Below, piece by piece: positions 30,210-39,724 of a DNA stretch of 41,134 bases. Position numbers and translations under genes: made by a program. The notes beneath the pieces were generated by a model that was not told where the DNA came from, made no database searches, and worked only from the letters and a program-made list of their open reading frames with translations. Each line of letters begins with the position of its first letter. Positions within the stretch are counted from its first letter, which is position 1. The stretch spans positions 1-41,134 of IMG/VR virus record IMGVR_UViG_3300023273_000524, one strand, 5' to 3'. The DNA is from a virus.

Positions 30210-31574
30210 TTATACGTTTGACCAACTTGTTCCATTAAATACTACAACACTACTATTTGTTAAATCCCATGCTATCATTCCTTCATTGGATCCTTCTGCT
30301 GCGCTTGGCAAATCAGCATTTTCAAATGCAGGAAGTTGTAATCCAAGTATTGAGTTAAACGCTGGAAACATTACAGCGCCAGCACTTCCGCTGCCGTTGT
30401 CGCCTACATATCCGTAGAATGCACCGCCATCATAGAAAATTTGTCCTGCTACTGGACTTGTTGGTGGTAACGTGGTTGCTAGTAGTTCTAGCCTCCCGCT
30501 TTCGATCTTAAGAGCATTGTTTGTTCCTGGGTTTACCGAAATTGTAGCAGTATTCGTTATAGATCCAACTCCTGCAACTGTCGATGCATTTAATGTACTT
30601 AGAGCTGTTACTGTATTTCCAGTGACAGTACCTGTGTTTGCACTTATACTACCGCCTGTACTAAAGTTGGCTGCTGTACTTGTAATACTTGTTAAAATAT
30701 CAAGTGTTTCTATGCTCACATCTTTTAGTGTGTTAGTGCTTGTACTTGTAGGTGCTTGATTAAATGCATCTGCTTCGAGCGCCGTTGTAGTGGTTGCACC
30801 TCTGCTTGTAACAGTTGCAAGTGTGTCAGTTTCAATTGTTAACAAACCTGTTGCATCAAATGTAAGTGTAACTTGTCCGCTTGCTGCTGTAGCTGTAATT
30901 CTTCCGCTACCAATAACATCGCTTTGTTGTAAATAGTTGTTTGAATTAATCTCAGCAATGGTTGTAAATTCACTATCATTGGTTAGTAAACTAATATTAG
31001 AACCTGTAGTTAGTGCATCGGCCGGAGTAAATGTAAACACACCGGCAGCATTATATATCAAACTACCTTGACCGCTTGCTGGATTGGTTACAACACTAAA
31101 ATCAGCAAATCCTATACCGCCTGCTTCTGGTGATGCCTGCCAACTTGTTCCGTCATATTTTAATACATCATTTAAAACAGCATCGGCAACAAAAACGTCT
31201 CCGATATCATCTAGGTTGTCAATAGCTTGAAGATCTGGTTTGTTGAGAATAAATGCAGCACTGTTTGTATCTGTTTCAGTCCAATCACTTTGTACTTGCG
31301 GAACAACAAGATTCCCATTGAGTGTTAGCGAAGTTGCAGTCATTGTAGTTGCTGACAGTGTGGTTATTGTACTAGCACCAGTTACATTTAATGTACCGCC
31401 TAAGGAAACGTTTCCGGTGGTAGATAATGTACTACCGCTTAGTGATCCGCTTACGCTTAGACTAGTTAGGTTAGCAATGCCAACACTTGAAAAATCTAAT
31501 GAGTCGCCACTAGGGATTTCTTTCAGTCTGTTACCGTCATTTGTGTCTACTACTAGTGGAAATCTATTTGCCAT
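30210..31574 (-). CDS. Tail-fibre-type protein (454 aa)
   Basis: An N-terminal segment (MANRFPLVVDTNDGNRLKEI) is followed by Ser/Thr/Gly repeats of the kind LSVSGSLSGSTLSTTGNVSL and a linker DIGDVFVADAVLNDVLKYDG seen in many marine myovirus fibres. Later repeats (TATISVNPGTNNALKIESGR) and a C-terminal Gly/Asn-rich region suggest a beta-helical or beta-prism trimeric shaft. There is no autoprotease motif. A late box and a GGA site precede it. Fibre identity is from composition and context, not from a receptor match. Confidence 0.82.
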   Translation of the reverse strand: MANRFPLVVDTNDGNRLKEIPSGDSLDFSSVGIANLTSLSVSGSLSGSTLSTTGNVSLGGTLNVTGASTITTLSATTMTATSLTLNGNLVVPQVQSDWTETDTNSAAFILNKPDLQAIDNLDDIGDVFVADAVLNDVLKYDGTSWQASPEAGGIGFADFSVVTNPASGQGSLIYNAAGVFTFTPADALTTGSNISLLTNDSEFTTIAEINSNNYLQQSDVIGSGRITATAASGQVTLTFDATGLLTIETDTLATVTSRGATTTTALEADAFNQAPTSTSTNTLKDVSIETLDILTSITSTAANFSTGGSISANTGTVTGNTVTALSTLNASTVAGVGSITNTATISVNPGTNNALKIESGRLELLATTLPPTSPVAGQIFYDGGAFYGYVGDNGSGSAGAVMFPAFNSILGLQLPAFENADLPSAAEGSNEGMIAWDLTNSSVVVFNGTSWSNV

Positions 31575-31595
31575 TCTTTTATCCTATTGTTTTGT

Positions 31596-31604
31596 ATATT
31601 TATC
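31596..31604 (-). promoter_or_regulatory. Late-promoter-like box GATAAATAT
   Basis: GATAAATAT on the minus strand in the gap between the 99-aa and 454-aa fibre genes, 22 bases before ATG 31574, with AGGA between. It indicates that the 454-aa fibre has its own late start. Confidence 0.65.
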
Positions 31605-31610
31605 GTATAT

Positions 31611-31910
31611 TTACAATGCTGCTATTCTTGCTTTAAATGCATCAAAATCTGCACTTGCTGCTACTTCAGTTTGCAATGTTACAATGCTAATATATCCTGG
31701 TATAATGCCGTTTACAGCGTCTACAAGTAATGTACTATCGTCTGCAAACACACTGCCTTTGATATCAGTGTTGACTTGTCCATCTGCTAATCCTGCAATG
31801 TCTGCATAAACTTCTGTAAAGTTTTCATTGATTTTTATCATTGCATTGCGGAGGGGATCTCCCCCTCCGGTATTTGCTCCAGTGCCTACATTTATTGTTT
31901 GTTGTGCCAT
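31611..31910 (-). CDS. Short protein made mostly of the fibre attachment module (99 aa)
   Basis: Residues 5-38 (INVGTGANTGGGDPLRNAMI then KINENFTEVYADI) are the same N-terminal module as in the 2363-aa and 233-aa fibre proteins, but only about 60 further residues follow. It may be a short fibre, a connector that occupies an attachment site, or the remnant of a longer fibre; the frame is intact. The start overlaps the stop of the giant fibre gene as TAATG. A GC-rich hairpin lies inside its first codons. Confidence 0.7.
   Translation of the reverse strand: MAQQTINVGTGANTGGGDPLRNAMIKINENFTEVYADIAGLADGQVNTDIKGSVFADDSTLLVDAVNGIIPGYISIVTLQTEVAASADFDAFKARIAAL
31849..31869. other. GC-rich hairpin within the start of the 99-aa gene
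   Basis: CGGAGGGG (31849-31856) pairs perfectly with CCCCTCCG (31862-31869) across a 5-base loop. Such a GC-rich 8-bp stem is striking in this AT-rich DNA. It lies 41-61 bases downstream of ATG 31910 and encodes part of the Gly/Asp loop of the fibre module. It has no U-run, so it is not an intrinsic terminator, but it could slow ribosomes, stabilise the message, or mark a recombination joint between fibre genes. Confidence 0.5.
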
Positions 31911-34900
31911 TATACTCTCCCTACTACTACTTCAACAACACCACGTTCGCTGTCGTCTTTTGTTCCAACTGCCTTACCAATAACTTGTCCGACATTTGGT
32001 GTGTTGTTGACAATAGCATAACCTGGTACAGCACTTGTAACAAGCATGTCACCTTTGGCAACCTTACCAATAACTTTACAAGGGACTCTACCTTGCAATG
32101 CTACACCTACTACATGTTCGCCTTGCAATGCACTATTCATTAAGTGTGCTGGATTGGTTGTAACAACACCTGCTGCACTAGTTTGTCCTTTGGCAGTACA
32201 TGCAGTAACTTCTTCATCACCGCCAAATACAAGTACTGTTCCTGGTTCATATGCTGCATCACCTAAATAGTTCTCTGCAAGGTCGGCATATAATGCTGCT
32301 GTTGCTTCGCCATTAAATGTCGTTGCCCATACAGTATTGTATCTATTTGTACTACTACCAATACTAACACCGTTGTCAGCACCGCTGTTTGCAGGACCTA
32401 TAATATTGCCAGTGTGTGTAATACTACCTGTGATATTGATACCAACGGTACCACTAATAGTACCACTATCAAATGTAAGACCTGTTAAGCCTGTAATACT
32501 TGTACTTGTTGAACCAAGTGCAATACTAGTGCCACCAATAGTTACATCATCATTTGCTAGTTTAGCATTTACAACACCCAAGTCTTCGAGCTCTATCCAG
32601 CCATTGGTTGATGTAAACTGTGTACTATGGAAACTCGCCAACCCTAAGTCTGCTTGTGTAATACCAACTGCATTTACTCTTGTAGTCGCAGCATTCATAT
32701 TAAGTTTGCTTTGATCTATTGCAGCACTAGCATTAATATCATTGTTAACAATAACACCAGTATTGATATTTGCTGTAATACTATTACCACTTGTATATGT
32801 AAGTCCAATATCGCCAGTTACTTCAACATTCACACTTTGTTGATTAGTTCCTACAAATGCTAAAATGTTGCTAGTGATAGGAGCGCCTGTTCCTGTAATA
32901 GTTACATCGCCGATATCATTTAGTTGATCTGTTTTTTGATCTACATATTGTTTTGTTGTAGCATCACTTGAAGCAGTTGGTGTTCCTAAGTTAGTAATAC
33001 GATTACTACCCAAGTTCATGTCACTGTTCATAATAGTTTGACTAAACCCTGGACCACCTAAACTCATTACACCTGGACCGATAACTGTACCGCCTGTAGC
33101 GCCATCTCTATCAAATCCTAAACGTGCATCAATATAGCCTTCTGTTGCAGTTTGTGTTGGTACTGCATCGCCTTTGGCATCAGTAAACGTATCGTCGTTG
33201 CTAAACTCGTTAACACGCACACCACGCTTAAATCCAATACCATCAATGTTTGTAAGAACAAGTGCAGCATTAAATGTAACACTACCAGTACCTTGGTCGA
33301 CTGTAAAGAATCTACCTACACGGAAGAAACCATCTTGGTCAGTAAGTGTAGCAAAAACTCGACCTTTGTTGCGTTCTTGTACTTGTGCTGCACTTGCATT
33401 ACCAGTACTGTCGATTGCATCGCCGGATGAAACAGGAGCAAATCCAAATGGTGAACCGTAAATACGTTCTGGATAGTTACTGGTGTTAAATCCACCAGTA
33501 CCAATGTCCAACATATCGTGTCCTGTTGCTCTGTTGGTACTAATGTTAACAGTAATCTCTGCTGCTTCGCCAGATGATAATCCAGCTTTTAGTGTTATGC
33601 CACCACCATTAACCAATGTTTTAGCAAGTCCAGGATTCAATGCAGGCCAATGAATATCTGTATTAGCAACATCAGAAATCTGTATTACAGCCATTGCAAC
33701 AGTGCCGCTGCCACCTGTGTATGAGTATTCTGCATAGTCATCTATCTGATAGGTTTTACCGCCCCATGTAACAATCATATCAGCATTTGCTAAACGTGTT
33801 CTTTCGGTAGCATCTAGTTGCCCGATTGCAATAAATCTACTCCCGTCTGTGCTTGTAGTTGCAGCAGTAGCACCCATTGTAATAGTTGCACTTGGTGTGG
33901 CAGCAGCTACAATATCAGTATAGTTTGAGTTTACAGTACTGTTAGCACTAAAGAAACTTTCAGTAGCGGTTATTATACTTTGATTAACACTTAAATCTGT
34001 GTATCTAAAGTTACTATCAAATGTTACCATACGCTGGTTAGCCGCTGTAGTTACTCCATCAGTGATTTGGTTACCGAATAAAATAGTACGATATACATAT
34101 TCTGTAGTGTCTTGTGTAAACGTAAATGCTGTACTTGGACGAGTCGGTAGTTCTTCTGTGCCAAAGTCATCAAGCAAGAAGTTTTGCTTGTGACGTATTA
34201 CAAGTTTGGTATCGTGATCAGTATTTTCTTGTAAACCATTTGATGCTGTTCCTTCGAGTCCAGTACCAAAGTTTAACTTCCATACTTTACCATCACGCAC
34301 AGGAGTACTATCATCAAATCTCGGAGTACCTGCAATACTAGCAGCCGTTATTACTCCACCGTCTACATCTGTTGTTGTAATAGTAGCATCGTTAGCAGGT
34401 GTAGCACCGCCAAGTAGTGTACCTGGAATAATGATTGTTTCGCCAGCTGCACCTGCTCCACTACCGCCGCCTGTGATATCAACACTGTAGTTGTCAGCTC
34501 GTGTTTTCTTGACTTTAAAAATAGCTGTATCGGCAGTGTATGTACCTGTAAGTCCGACTGCACTACTAGTGTCAATATCGTAACTACTTAATGTAAAGTT
34601 AGCATCACTTGCGTTTGTTATTTCATATGGTTGATACAATCCAGTATTGTGTAGTATTTCAACTTCACTTACGTTATGAGGATATTCTTTTAAATCATAA
34701 ACATACATAAACAACGAATCTTCTGGTGCATCATTGTCTAGTGTTGTAACTGTTGCCGGAATACCAACATTTGTACTTGTAGGTGAAGTAATAGTTGCAG
34801 TTGTGTTGAATGTTCCTGTTGTGGTATGTACATACAATCTAGTAGGATCTCCACTACCATCTTCTTCACCTGTGAAACTTAGTATACCTGTTGCATTTGC

Positions 34901-37900
34901 TGCTCTAGTTGCAACACCGCCACTAGTGTATGCAGTGTTGGTTGAAGAATCATATGGAGAACTTAATCCAACGTCAGTGTACAATGTAAATTCGTTAACA
35001 TTTGTTACACTTACATAAAACTGCAAGCCATTTAGTTCTGTCATACCAACAACTCCAGATATTGTAACTAGATCGGCATTGGTTAGCCCATGTCCGGTTG
35101 CAGTAACTGATGCTGGACTTGCTTGTGTAACAGCGGTAATAGTAGCATTGATCAAGCCTTGTGTTAGTGTTTGTCCTGCACTGATATTTCCTGTAGACGG
35201 TGCAGCAGCTGAAAAATCTAATATGCCATCTGCTCTAAATGTTTTTCCTGGAAATACCATATTGGCACCTAATGTAACATCTGTAGCAACTTCATCTGGA
35301 TCTGCGCCTGCTGAAACCAGTCCGTAAATACCATAACTGTTGTTGCCTCCAAGACTACGTATTTGAGATCCGTCTAGTGCAAGATATCCAGTATGACAAT
35401 AGTATGTAAACATACTAACAAGTTCTGCTAGTGCGTTGTTAACACATAATGCACCAAACCCTAAATCGTTGATTTGTGTAAAGTCGTTTGCTAACATACT
35501 TCTGTTACCACCACTTTGTACAAATATGTCAACACCAGTGCTGCCAGTATACCCTCGACCAACTACAAACGTTTGAGCAAGTCCGCCGCCTGTGTATGCA
35601 CTAAATGCACTAGTATTATAACCTGCTGTTAGAGCTACATCGGTATATAGTTCAACTTCATTTGGATTGATTGTAGTTTTAACATACAACGTAGCACTGT
35701 TTATTTCAACCATACCATTTACATTACTGATTGTAATACGATCTGCATCTGAGTATGGATGTGCAGTAGTTGTGCGCATCACAGCGGTTGCTGCCTGTGT
35801 AATATTATCTATGTTGCGTGATGTACTTTCGCTTGGATTACTGGTTTCATCTAAAATAAATGTAGCAGTTCCGGTAGCTTTATCGTATGCAGATATTGTG
35901 TTAACTTGATATCTTGCACCGTTGATAAAGAACGGAAACGGTGTAGGAGGTCTTCTTACAAATAAACCTTGATCAGTTGGTGAACTTACACTAATACTAA
36001 ATGCACTATTTACTGTGTCAATAGTTGCAGGCATATTACCTGCATATCCGTCAACAAACAATCCGCCTGCAAAGTTTCTGTTTGTTCCTTTTGATTGTGC
36101 AAAACTTGATCCTGTTTGACAATAAGGCGAACGTGTTAATATTTGACCTTCTGGGTCAAGCACCATCATAAATCCGCCTTGTCTTTGTACAGTAATGTTT
36201 CTTACAATAGTACCATCATTACACAGTAGAACATCCATTTCACTGTTGTTTAATGGAGGATTATAGTTTACATTATTAAAATATGCAACACAATCGACCA
36301 ACGCATTAGATTGTGTATCTGATTCGGTTTCTGCTGCATAATCTTCATCAAATATCTGAGCAACACTTCCTGTTCCTGCATAACCATTGCCTGAATCGTT
36401 GGCTAGTACGTTTGTGATAATAGCTTTTAGATTTGTTATTGCTGCGGCAGTTTCTGTTTCTTGTCCTGCAACGGCACCTGCATAGTATGCGCCTTGATTT
36501 GTAAGAGTGTTTTCTCTTCCACCTACACGTAAATCTTTAACAATACCGTCAACAATCAATCCAGTATCTCTACGACATTTGGTTTCGTTGTAAACCAAGG
36601 AAGGATATGTTGCATTAACATATTCTATTGTTTCTTCTACCAGATAGGCTTTGTTGAGTTCAATCAATCTTGCAGCTTCTTTAAAGTTTCCAGGATTAGC
36701 TGTAGCATCAGTACCTACATCTGCTATTTTACTAGGATCAGAAACATAATGATATCCATATTTTCCTTGCTTGCCACTAATTGGATGTGTAAAGTGATAG
36801 CCGCCACCTGTAGTTGCAATATCAAATGTTAAGTCTGCGGCACCGCCAGCACCAATCTTACTATCATTAATAGTTATTGTTTCACCAACAATAAATCCAT
36901 CGCCGCCACTTGTAATGGTTACAGTACAGGCTCCACCTGATAAAACAATAACCTGGAATGTAGCTTTTACGCCAGCACCATTAGATCCCCAATCATCTAC
37001 ACCTATCTGATATGTTCCTAGTGTACGTGCCGGATCATCAGCAGACACATTTGTTAGTGTTGCAGCTGGTGAATATGCTGATATAAGTCCATCAGTTACA
37101 ATATCTCTATAGAAATATGTATGATTCCATTTACTCTGCGAAACACCAGGCTTTGGACGTAGAACAACTCGTCTAAACTCATCGCCTTTGATACTTACGT
37201 TTTCAGGTAACTTAATAGGAAGGTGTTCGTAATAAATACCACTTTCAATTCTTACTGTGATTTGGTTGTTTCTAGTAATATTACCAAATTCTAGTTCTTC
37301 ACCTGCAATAAACTCAATAGGTTCAACTAGGTCAACTACTACACTATCAGTAGTAACACTTGCGCCACGAGTGTAATCAGTAATAATACCTTTTGCACCT
37401 GATAGTTTCCCTACAATGATTTTACCTTCAATAAGATCAGGATTGCCTTCACCACCTTGATCAACTGCTGCGTTTGTACCATTAGTAAATGCAAATGTAT
37501 ATCCTGCGCCTGTAGCTGCAAGGGCAACATCTGTTCCTGACAAAATGTCAATGATTTCATTAAAACGATCAGTGTAGGCTGTAATAACACTTGCTGAGAT
37601 TGTGCCCGGTGCTGCTGTATTAGCGTCATTAAATGCACTAACCAACTGTGCTCTAACCAAAGCAATTGATGCTCGTGTAGCTGCTCCTTGATCTACTTGT
37701 GCTTTAATTGCACTTGGGTTTGCATTGTATCTTAGGCCTGCCCAACGTGATAGATAGTTTACTGTTAATCCTGCATTAACATCAAGTCTTACAGAATCGA
37801 TCATTAGTTGTACATCACGTTTACAAAGTTGTATATCGTATGTTAAGTCTGCAAAGTTAACTTCAATGTAATCTTGTACAAATTCTTGTATAGAGTTTGT

Positions 37901-39001
37901 ATTAGACACAGCTAAGTTACTAGCTGCTACTGCGGTTGCTGGACTGGTATATCCTGTAATACTATCAATAATACTATTAACAGCGCCATTGTCGTATGTT
38001 ACTTGCTGTACATAAGGACCAGGTTCGTATGGAGTAGCTTCAATAATCGATTCTGCTTTAATCATAGCAGCATTAACAGATTTGTAAGCATACTGTGGCG
38101 ACCTACCTTCTTGGCCAGCTGGAGCTGCTTTTTGTGAATCATCGCCAGATGTTGAAACATAAATGTTTGTTGCACTAGCATAGCCCTGTGTATCAACATA
38201 AAGTTTTGTAACAGCTTGTAAGTCATCCTTACCGTTTGGTGCACCAAACCCTTCAAGTGGATTTGGGTGATCCGCTAGGTAAAGTGTGTCTAACATACGT
38301 CTGTTGGTTTCGCTACCTGCTCGTGTAATAACTTCTTGTGTTTGTGGAACTTGTGTACCAGTAGCACTTGCTGGAACATTCAAAGCACCAGTCATGGTAT
38401 CGCCTGCTACATTTACATAGTTATCATCTGCATAACCCTTACTGATGATAACATTGTCAGTAGAAATAGCTGCCGATCCAGGATGTGTAGTTGCCCAGTT
38501 GGTAACAAGTGTGTTAATATCATCACCTGCTCCGGTATTTCTTAGTTTTGTATTAATAGCATTACTATATGCTGTTACTGCCTGAGCGTTTAACGGAGCA
38601 TTTAATACCGGATCAGGATCACGTTCAATATGTGGATCATTGATGATAATCTTGACTGTGCCGCTTTGATTAGGCGTAGCAGGATCTACATCATCAAACT
38701 CAACAACAACACTATTATTGATAGTATTAACTGCTTTCTCTGTGCCGTTGTTGCCAGTATCACTAACAAACTTATAAAAGTTTAACCCAGTTTCTGTACT
38801 GTTAACTGCTGTGATAGCACCTGTGTTTCCTAAATATGAATCTGGCACATCGTCAATGTTCTTAAATGATATTGCACCACCTAGCCCAAACACAGCGTAT
38901 AGTTCAGTGAAGTTTGTATTTACTTTTTTAAAACTTTCGCGAATACTATCGCCTGTGCCGTCATTACCCTCGATACCAATATCAACTTCTTGTCTTGCCA
39001 T
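31910..39001 (-). CDS. Giant tail-fibre/virion protein (2363 aa)
   Basis: The N-terminus is the fibre module (VDIGIEGNDGTGDSIRESFK then KVNTNFTELYAVFGL). A region near 280-330 (NIYVSTSGDDSQKA, GRSPQYAYKSVNAAMIKAES) and one near 600 (PENVSIKGDEFRRVVLRPKP) are typical of marine phage beta-helix fibres, followed by long Ser/Thr/Asn/Gly repeats. The C-terminus (about 2230-2363: SSTNRYNTVWATTFNGEATA, LYADLAENYLGDAAYEPGTV, KGDMLVTSAVPGYAIVNNTP) resembles the trimerising C-terminal chaperone/peptidase region of other phage fibres. AAGGA precedes ATG 39001. It is probably a long host-contacting structure; it takes 17% of the window. Confidence 0.85.
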   Translation of the reverse strand: MARQEVDIGIEGNDGTGDSIRESFKKVNTNFTELYAVFGLGGAISFKNIDDVPDSYLGNTGAITAVNSTETGLNFYKFVSDTGNNGTEKAVNTINNSVVVEFDDVDPATPNQSGTVKIIINDPHIERDPDPVLNAPLNAQAVTAYSNAINTKLRNTGAGDDINTLVTNWATTHPGSAAISTDNVIISKGYADDNYVNVAGDTMTGALNVPASATGTQVPQTQEVITRAGSETNRRMLDTLYLADHPNPLEGFGAPNGKDDLQAVTKLYVDTQGYASATNIYVSTSGDDSQKAAPAGQEGRSPQYAYKSVNAAMIKAESIIEATPYEPGPYVQQVTYDNGAVNSIIDSITGYTSPATAVAASNLAVSNTNSIQEFVQDYIEVNFADLTYDIQLCKRDVQLMIDSVRLDVNAGLTVNYLSRWAGLRYNANPSAIKAQVDQGAATRASIALVRAQLVSAFNDANTAAPGTISASVITAYTDRFNEIIDILSGTDVALAATGAGYTFAFTNGTNAAVDQGGEGNPDLIEGKIIVGKLSGAKGIITDYTRGASVTTDSVVVDLVEPIEFIAGEELEFGNITRNNQITVRIESGIYYEHLPIKLPENVSIKGDEFRRVVLRPKPGVSQSKWNHTYFYRDIVTDGLISAYSPAATLTNVSADDPARTLGTYQIGVDDWGSNGAGVKATFQVIVLSGGACTVTITSGGDGFIVGETITINDSKIGAGGAADLTFDIATTGGGYHFTHPISGKQGKYGYHYVSDPSKIADVGTDATANPGNFKEAARLIELNKAYLVEETIEYVNATYPSLVYNETKCRRDTGLIVDGIVKDLRVGGRENTLTNQGAYYAGAVAGQETETAAAITNLKAIITNVLANDSGNGYAGTGSVAQIFDEDYAAETESDTQSNALVDCVAYFNNVNYNPPLNNSEMDVLLCNDGTIVRNITVQRQGGFMMVLDPEGQILTRSPYCQTGSSFAQSKGTNRNFAGGLFVDGYAGNMPATIDTVNSAFSISVSSPTDQGLFVRRPPTPFPFFINGARYQVNTISAYDKATGTATFILDETSNPSESTSRNIDNITQAATAVMRTTTAHPYSDADRITISNVNGMVEINSATLYVKTTINPNEVELYTDVALTAGYNTSAFSAYTGGGLAQTFVVGRGYTGSTGVDIFVQSGGNRSMLANDFTQINDLGFGALCVNNALAELVSMFTYYCHTGYLALDGSQIRSLGGNNSYGIYGLVSAGADPDEVATDVTLGANMVFPGKTFRADGILDFSAAAPSTGNISAGQTLTQGLINATITAVTQASPASVTATGHGLTNADLVTISGVVGMTELNGLQFYVSVTNVNEFTLYTDVGLSSPYDSSTNTAYTSGGVATRAANATGILSFTGEEDGSGDPTRLYVHTTTGTFNTTATITSPTSTNVGIPATVTTLDNDAPEDSLFMYVYDLKEYPHNVSEVEILHNTGLYQPYEITNASDANFTLSSYDIDTSSAVGLTGTYTADTAIFKVKKTRADNYSVDITGGGSGAGAAGETIIIPGTLLGGATPANDATITTTDVDGGVITAASIAGTPRFDDSTPVRDGKVWKLNFGTGLEGTASNGLQENTDHDTKLVIRHKQNFLLDDFGTEELPTRPSTAFTFTQDTTEYVYRTILFGNQITDGVTTAANQRMVTFDSNFRYTDLSVNQSIITATESFFSANSTVNSNYTDIVAAATPSATITMGATAATTSTDGSRFIAIGQLDATERTRLANADMIVTWGGKTYQIDDYAEYSYTGGSGTVAMAVIQISDVANTDIHWPALNPGLAKTLVNGGGITLKAGLSSGEAAEITVNISTNRATGHDMLDIGTGGFNTSNYPERIYGSPFGFAPVSSGDAIDSTGNASAAQVQERNKGRVFATLTDQDGFFRVGRFFTVDQGTGSVTFNAALVLTNIDGIGFKRGVRVNEFSNDDTFTDAKGDAVPTQTATEGYIDARLGFDRDGATGGTVIGPGVMSLGGPGFSQTIMNSDMNLGSNRITNLGTPTASSDATTKQYVDQKTDQLNDIGDVTITGTGAPITSNILAFVGTNQQSVNVEVTGDIGLTYTSGNSITANINTGVIVNNDINASAAIDQSKLNMNAATTRVNAVGITQADLGLASFHSTQFTSTNGWIELEDLGVVNAKLANDDVTIGGTSIALGSTSTSITGLTGLTFDSGTISGTVGINITGSITHTGNIIGPANSGADNGVSIGSSTNRYNTVWATTFNGEATAALYADLAENYLGDAAYEPGTVLVFGGDEEVTACTAKGQTSAAGVVTTNPAHLMNSALQGEHVVGVALQGRVPCKVIGKVAKGDMLVTSAVPGYAIVNNTPNVGQVIGKAVGTKDDSERGVVEVVVGRV

Positions 39002-39012
39002 TTTTTTATCCT

Positions 39013-39369
39013 TTAAAACTGTGGTACTAAATTATCCATGTCAAAGTTGACGCTTACGCCACACCCACATGAACTCTGTGCATTTGGGTTGTTTATTTCA
39101 AAGTTAGCACCTACTATACTTTTTACATAATCAACTTCTGTTCCGATCAAAAACATCACGCTATCTGCACTGATTGCAAAGGTACCTTGATCGCAAGCAA
39201 CTACTTCGTCGCCTGGTTGTAGATCTTCTACCTGTGCTGTTCCCCAGTCGTATTCAAACCCTGCACAGCCACCACCTTTGATGTTAAGAGTGATAGCATA
39301 GCAATCATTCTCTTTGCATAGTTTGCCGATCTGCTGGTTTGCTGCTGGAGTTAGTGTTAGTATGCTCAT
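39013..39369 (-). CDS. iscA: A-type iron-sulfur carrier (IscA/SufA/ErpA-like)
   Basis: A 118-aa HesB/IscA-family protein with the three ligand cysteines in place: Cys35 in GGGCAGF, and Cys101 and Cys103 in SSCGCGVS. Family members bind and pass Fe-S clusters to target apoproteins; similar genes are carried by marine T4-like phages. AAGGA lies before ATG 39369, with a late-type GATAAATAT box upstream. The same phage encodes three Fe-S proteins in this window (ferredoxin and two radical SAM enzymes), which makes a dedicated carrier meaningful. Whether it feeds viral or host proteins is not known. Confidence 0.92.
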   Translation of the reverse strand: MSILTLTPAANQQIGKLCKENDCYAITLNIKGGGCAGFEYDWGTAQVEDLQPGDEVVACDQGTFAISADSVMFLIGTEVDYVKSIVGANFEINNPNAQSSCGCGVSVNFDMDNLVPQF

Positions 39370-39378
39370 AGTGTTCCT

Positions 39379-39407
39379 TTCTAATATTTATCGTTGTATT
39401 TTATAAT
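39379..39407 (+). promoter_or_regulatory. Possible plus-strand promoter for the zinc-ribbon gene
   Basis: A perfect -10 TATAAT (39402-39407) with a weak -35 (TTCTAA, 39379-39384) at 17-base spacing, directed toward the gene at 39437. It overlaps the minus-strand late box, so the two divergent starts could compete. Weak because of the -35. Confidence 0.4.
39384..39392 (-). promoter_or_regulatory. Late-promoter-like box GATAAATAT before iscA
   Basis: GATAAATAT on the minus strand, 15 bases before ATG 39369, with AAAGGA between. It places the Fe-S carrier under the same late-type element as the structural genes. Confidence 0.6.
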
Positions 39408-39436
39408 CTTAATGTAAATCAGTGGTAAATATACTT

Positions 39437-39724
39437 ATGTTTCTAAAAGAATATTTAATTGATACGTGGCACATGCGCCGCAGTAAACTCGGCAAACAAC
39501 ACACGTATAATCGTAAAAAAACAATGGTACTGCTACGTTGCGATAACTGCAACGAAGAGTTTGCTAGAGAGCGAGGAAGTATGGATCCAAAAAGACTCAG
39601 CAACAACTATTTCCATGTATGCGAAAACTGCGATGCAAAACGTTTTGCACAACAGCGTGGAGTGAATGCAAAGCAAGTATGGAAAATGTCAGCAAGCAGT
39701 AATATGCCTATTGGGAAAATATAG
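39437..39724 (+). CDS. Zinc-ribbon-like conserved phage protein (95 aa)
   Basis: A 95-aa basic protein with two CxxC pairs, LRCDNCNEEF (34-43) and HVCENCDAKR (60-69), expected to bind one zinc. It begins MFLKEYLIDTWHMRRSKLGK. A GTG five codons upstream is an alternative start; neither has a clear ribosome site. Small zinc proteins with this layout are conserved in marine T4-like phages, from memory, sometimes near homing-endonuclease-type genes, but no nuclease motif is visible. It is one of two plus-strand genes and converges, overlapping by 36 bases, with the SGNH-like gene. Confidence 0.72.
   Translation: MFLKEYLIDTWHMRRSKLGKQHTYNRKKTMVLLRCDNCNEEFARERGSMDPKRLSNNYFHVCENCDAKRFAQQRGVNAKQVWKMSASSNMPIGKI

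Noticed and set aside
31240-31809. 189-codon plus-strand open frame across fibre genes
   Set aside because: Antisense of the Ser/Thr/Val-rich fibre repeats, which avoid stop codons on both strands. No ribosome site, and it crosses the minus-strand late promoter at 31596-31604.
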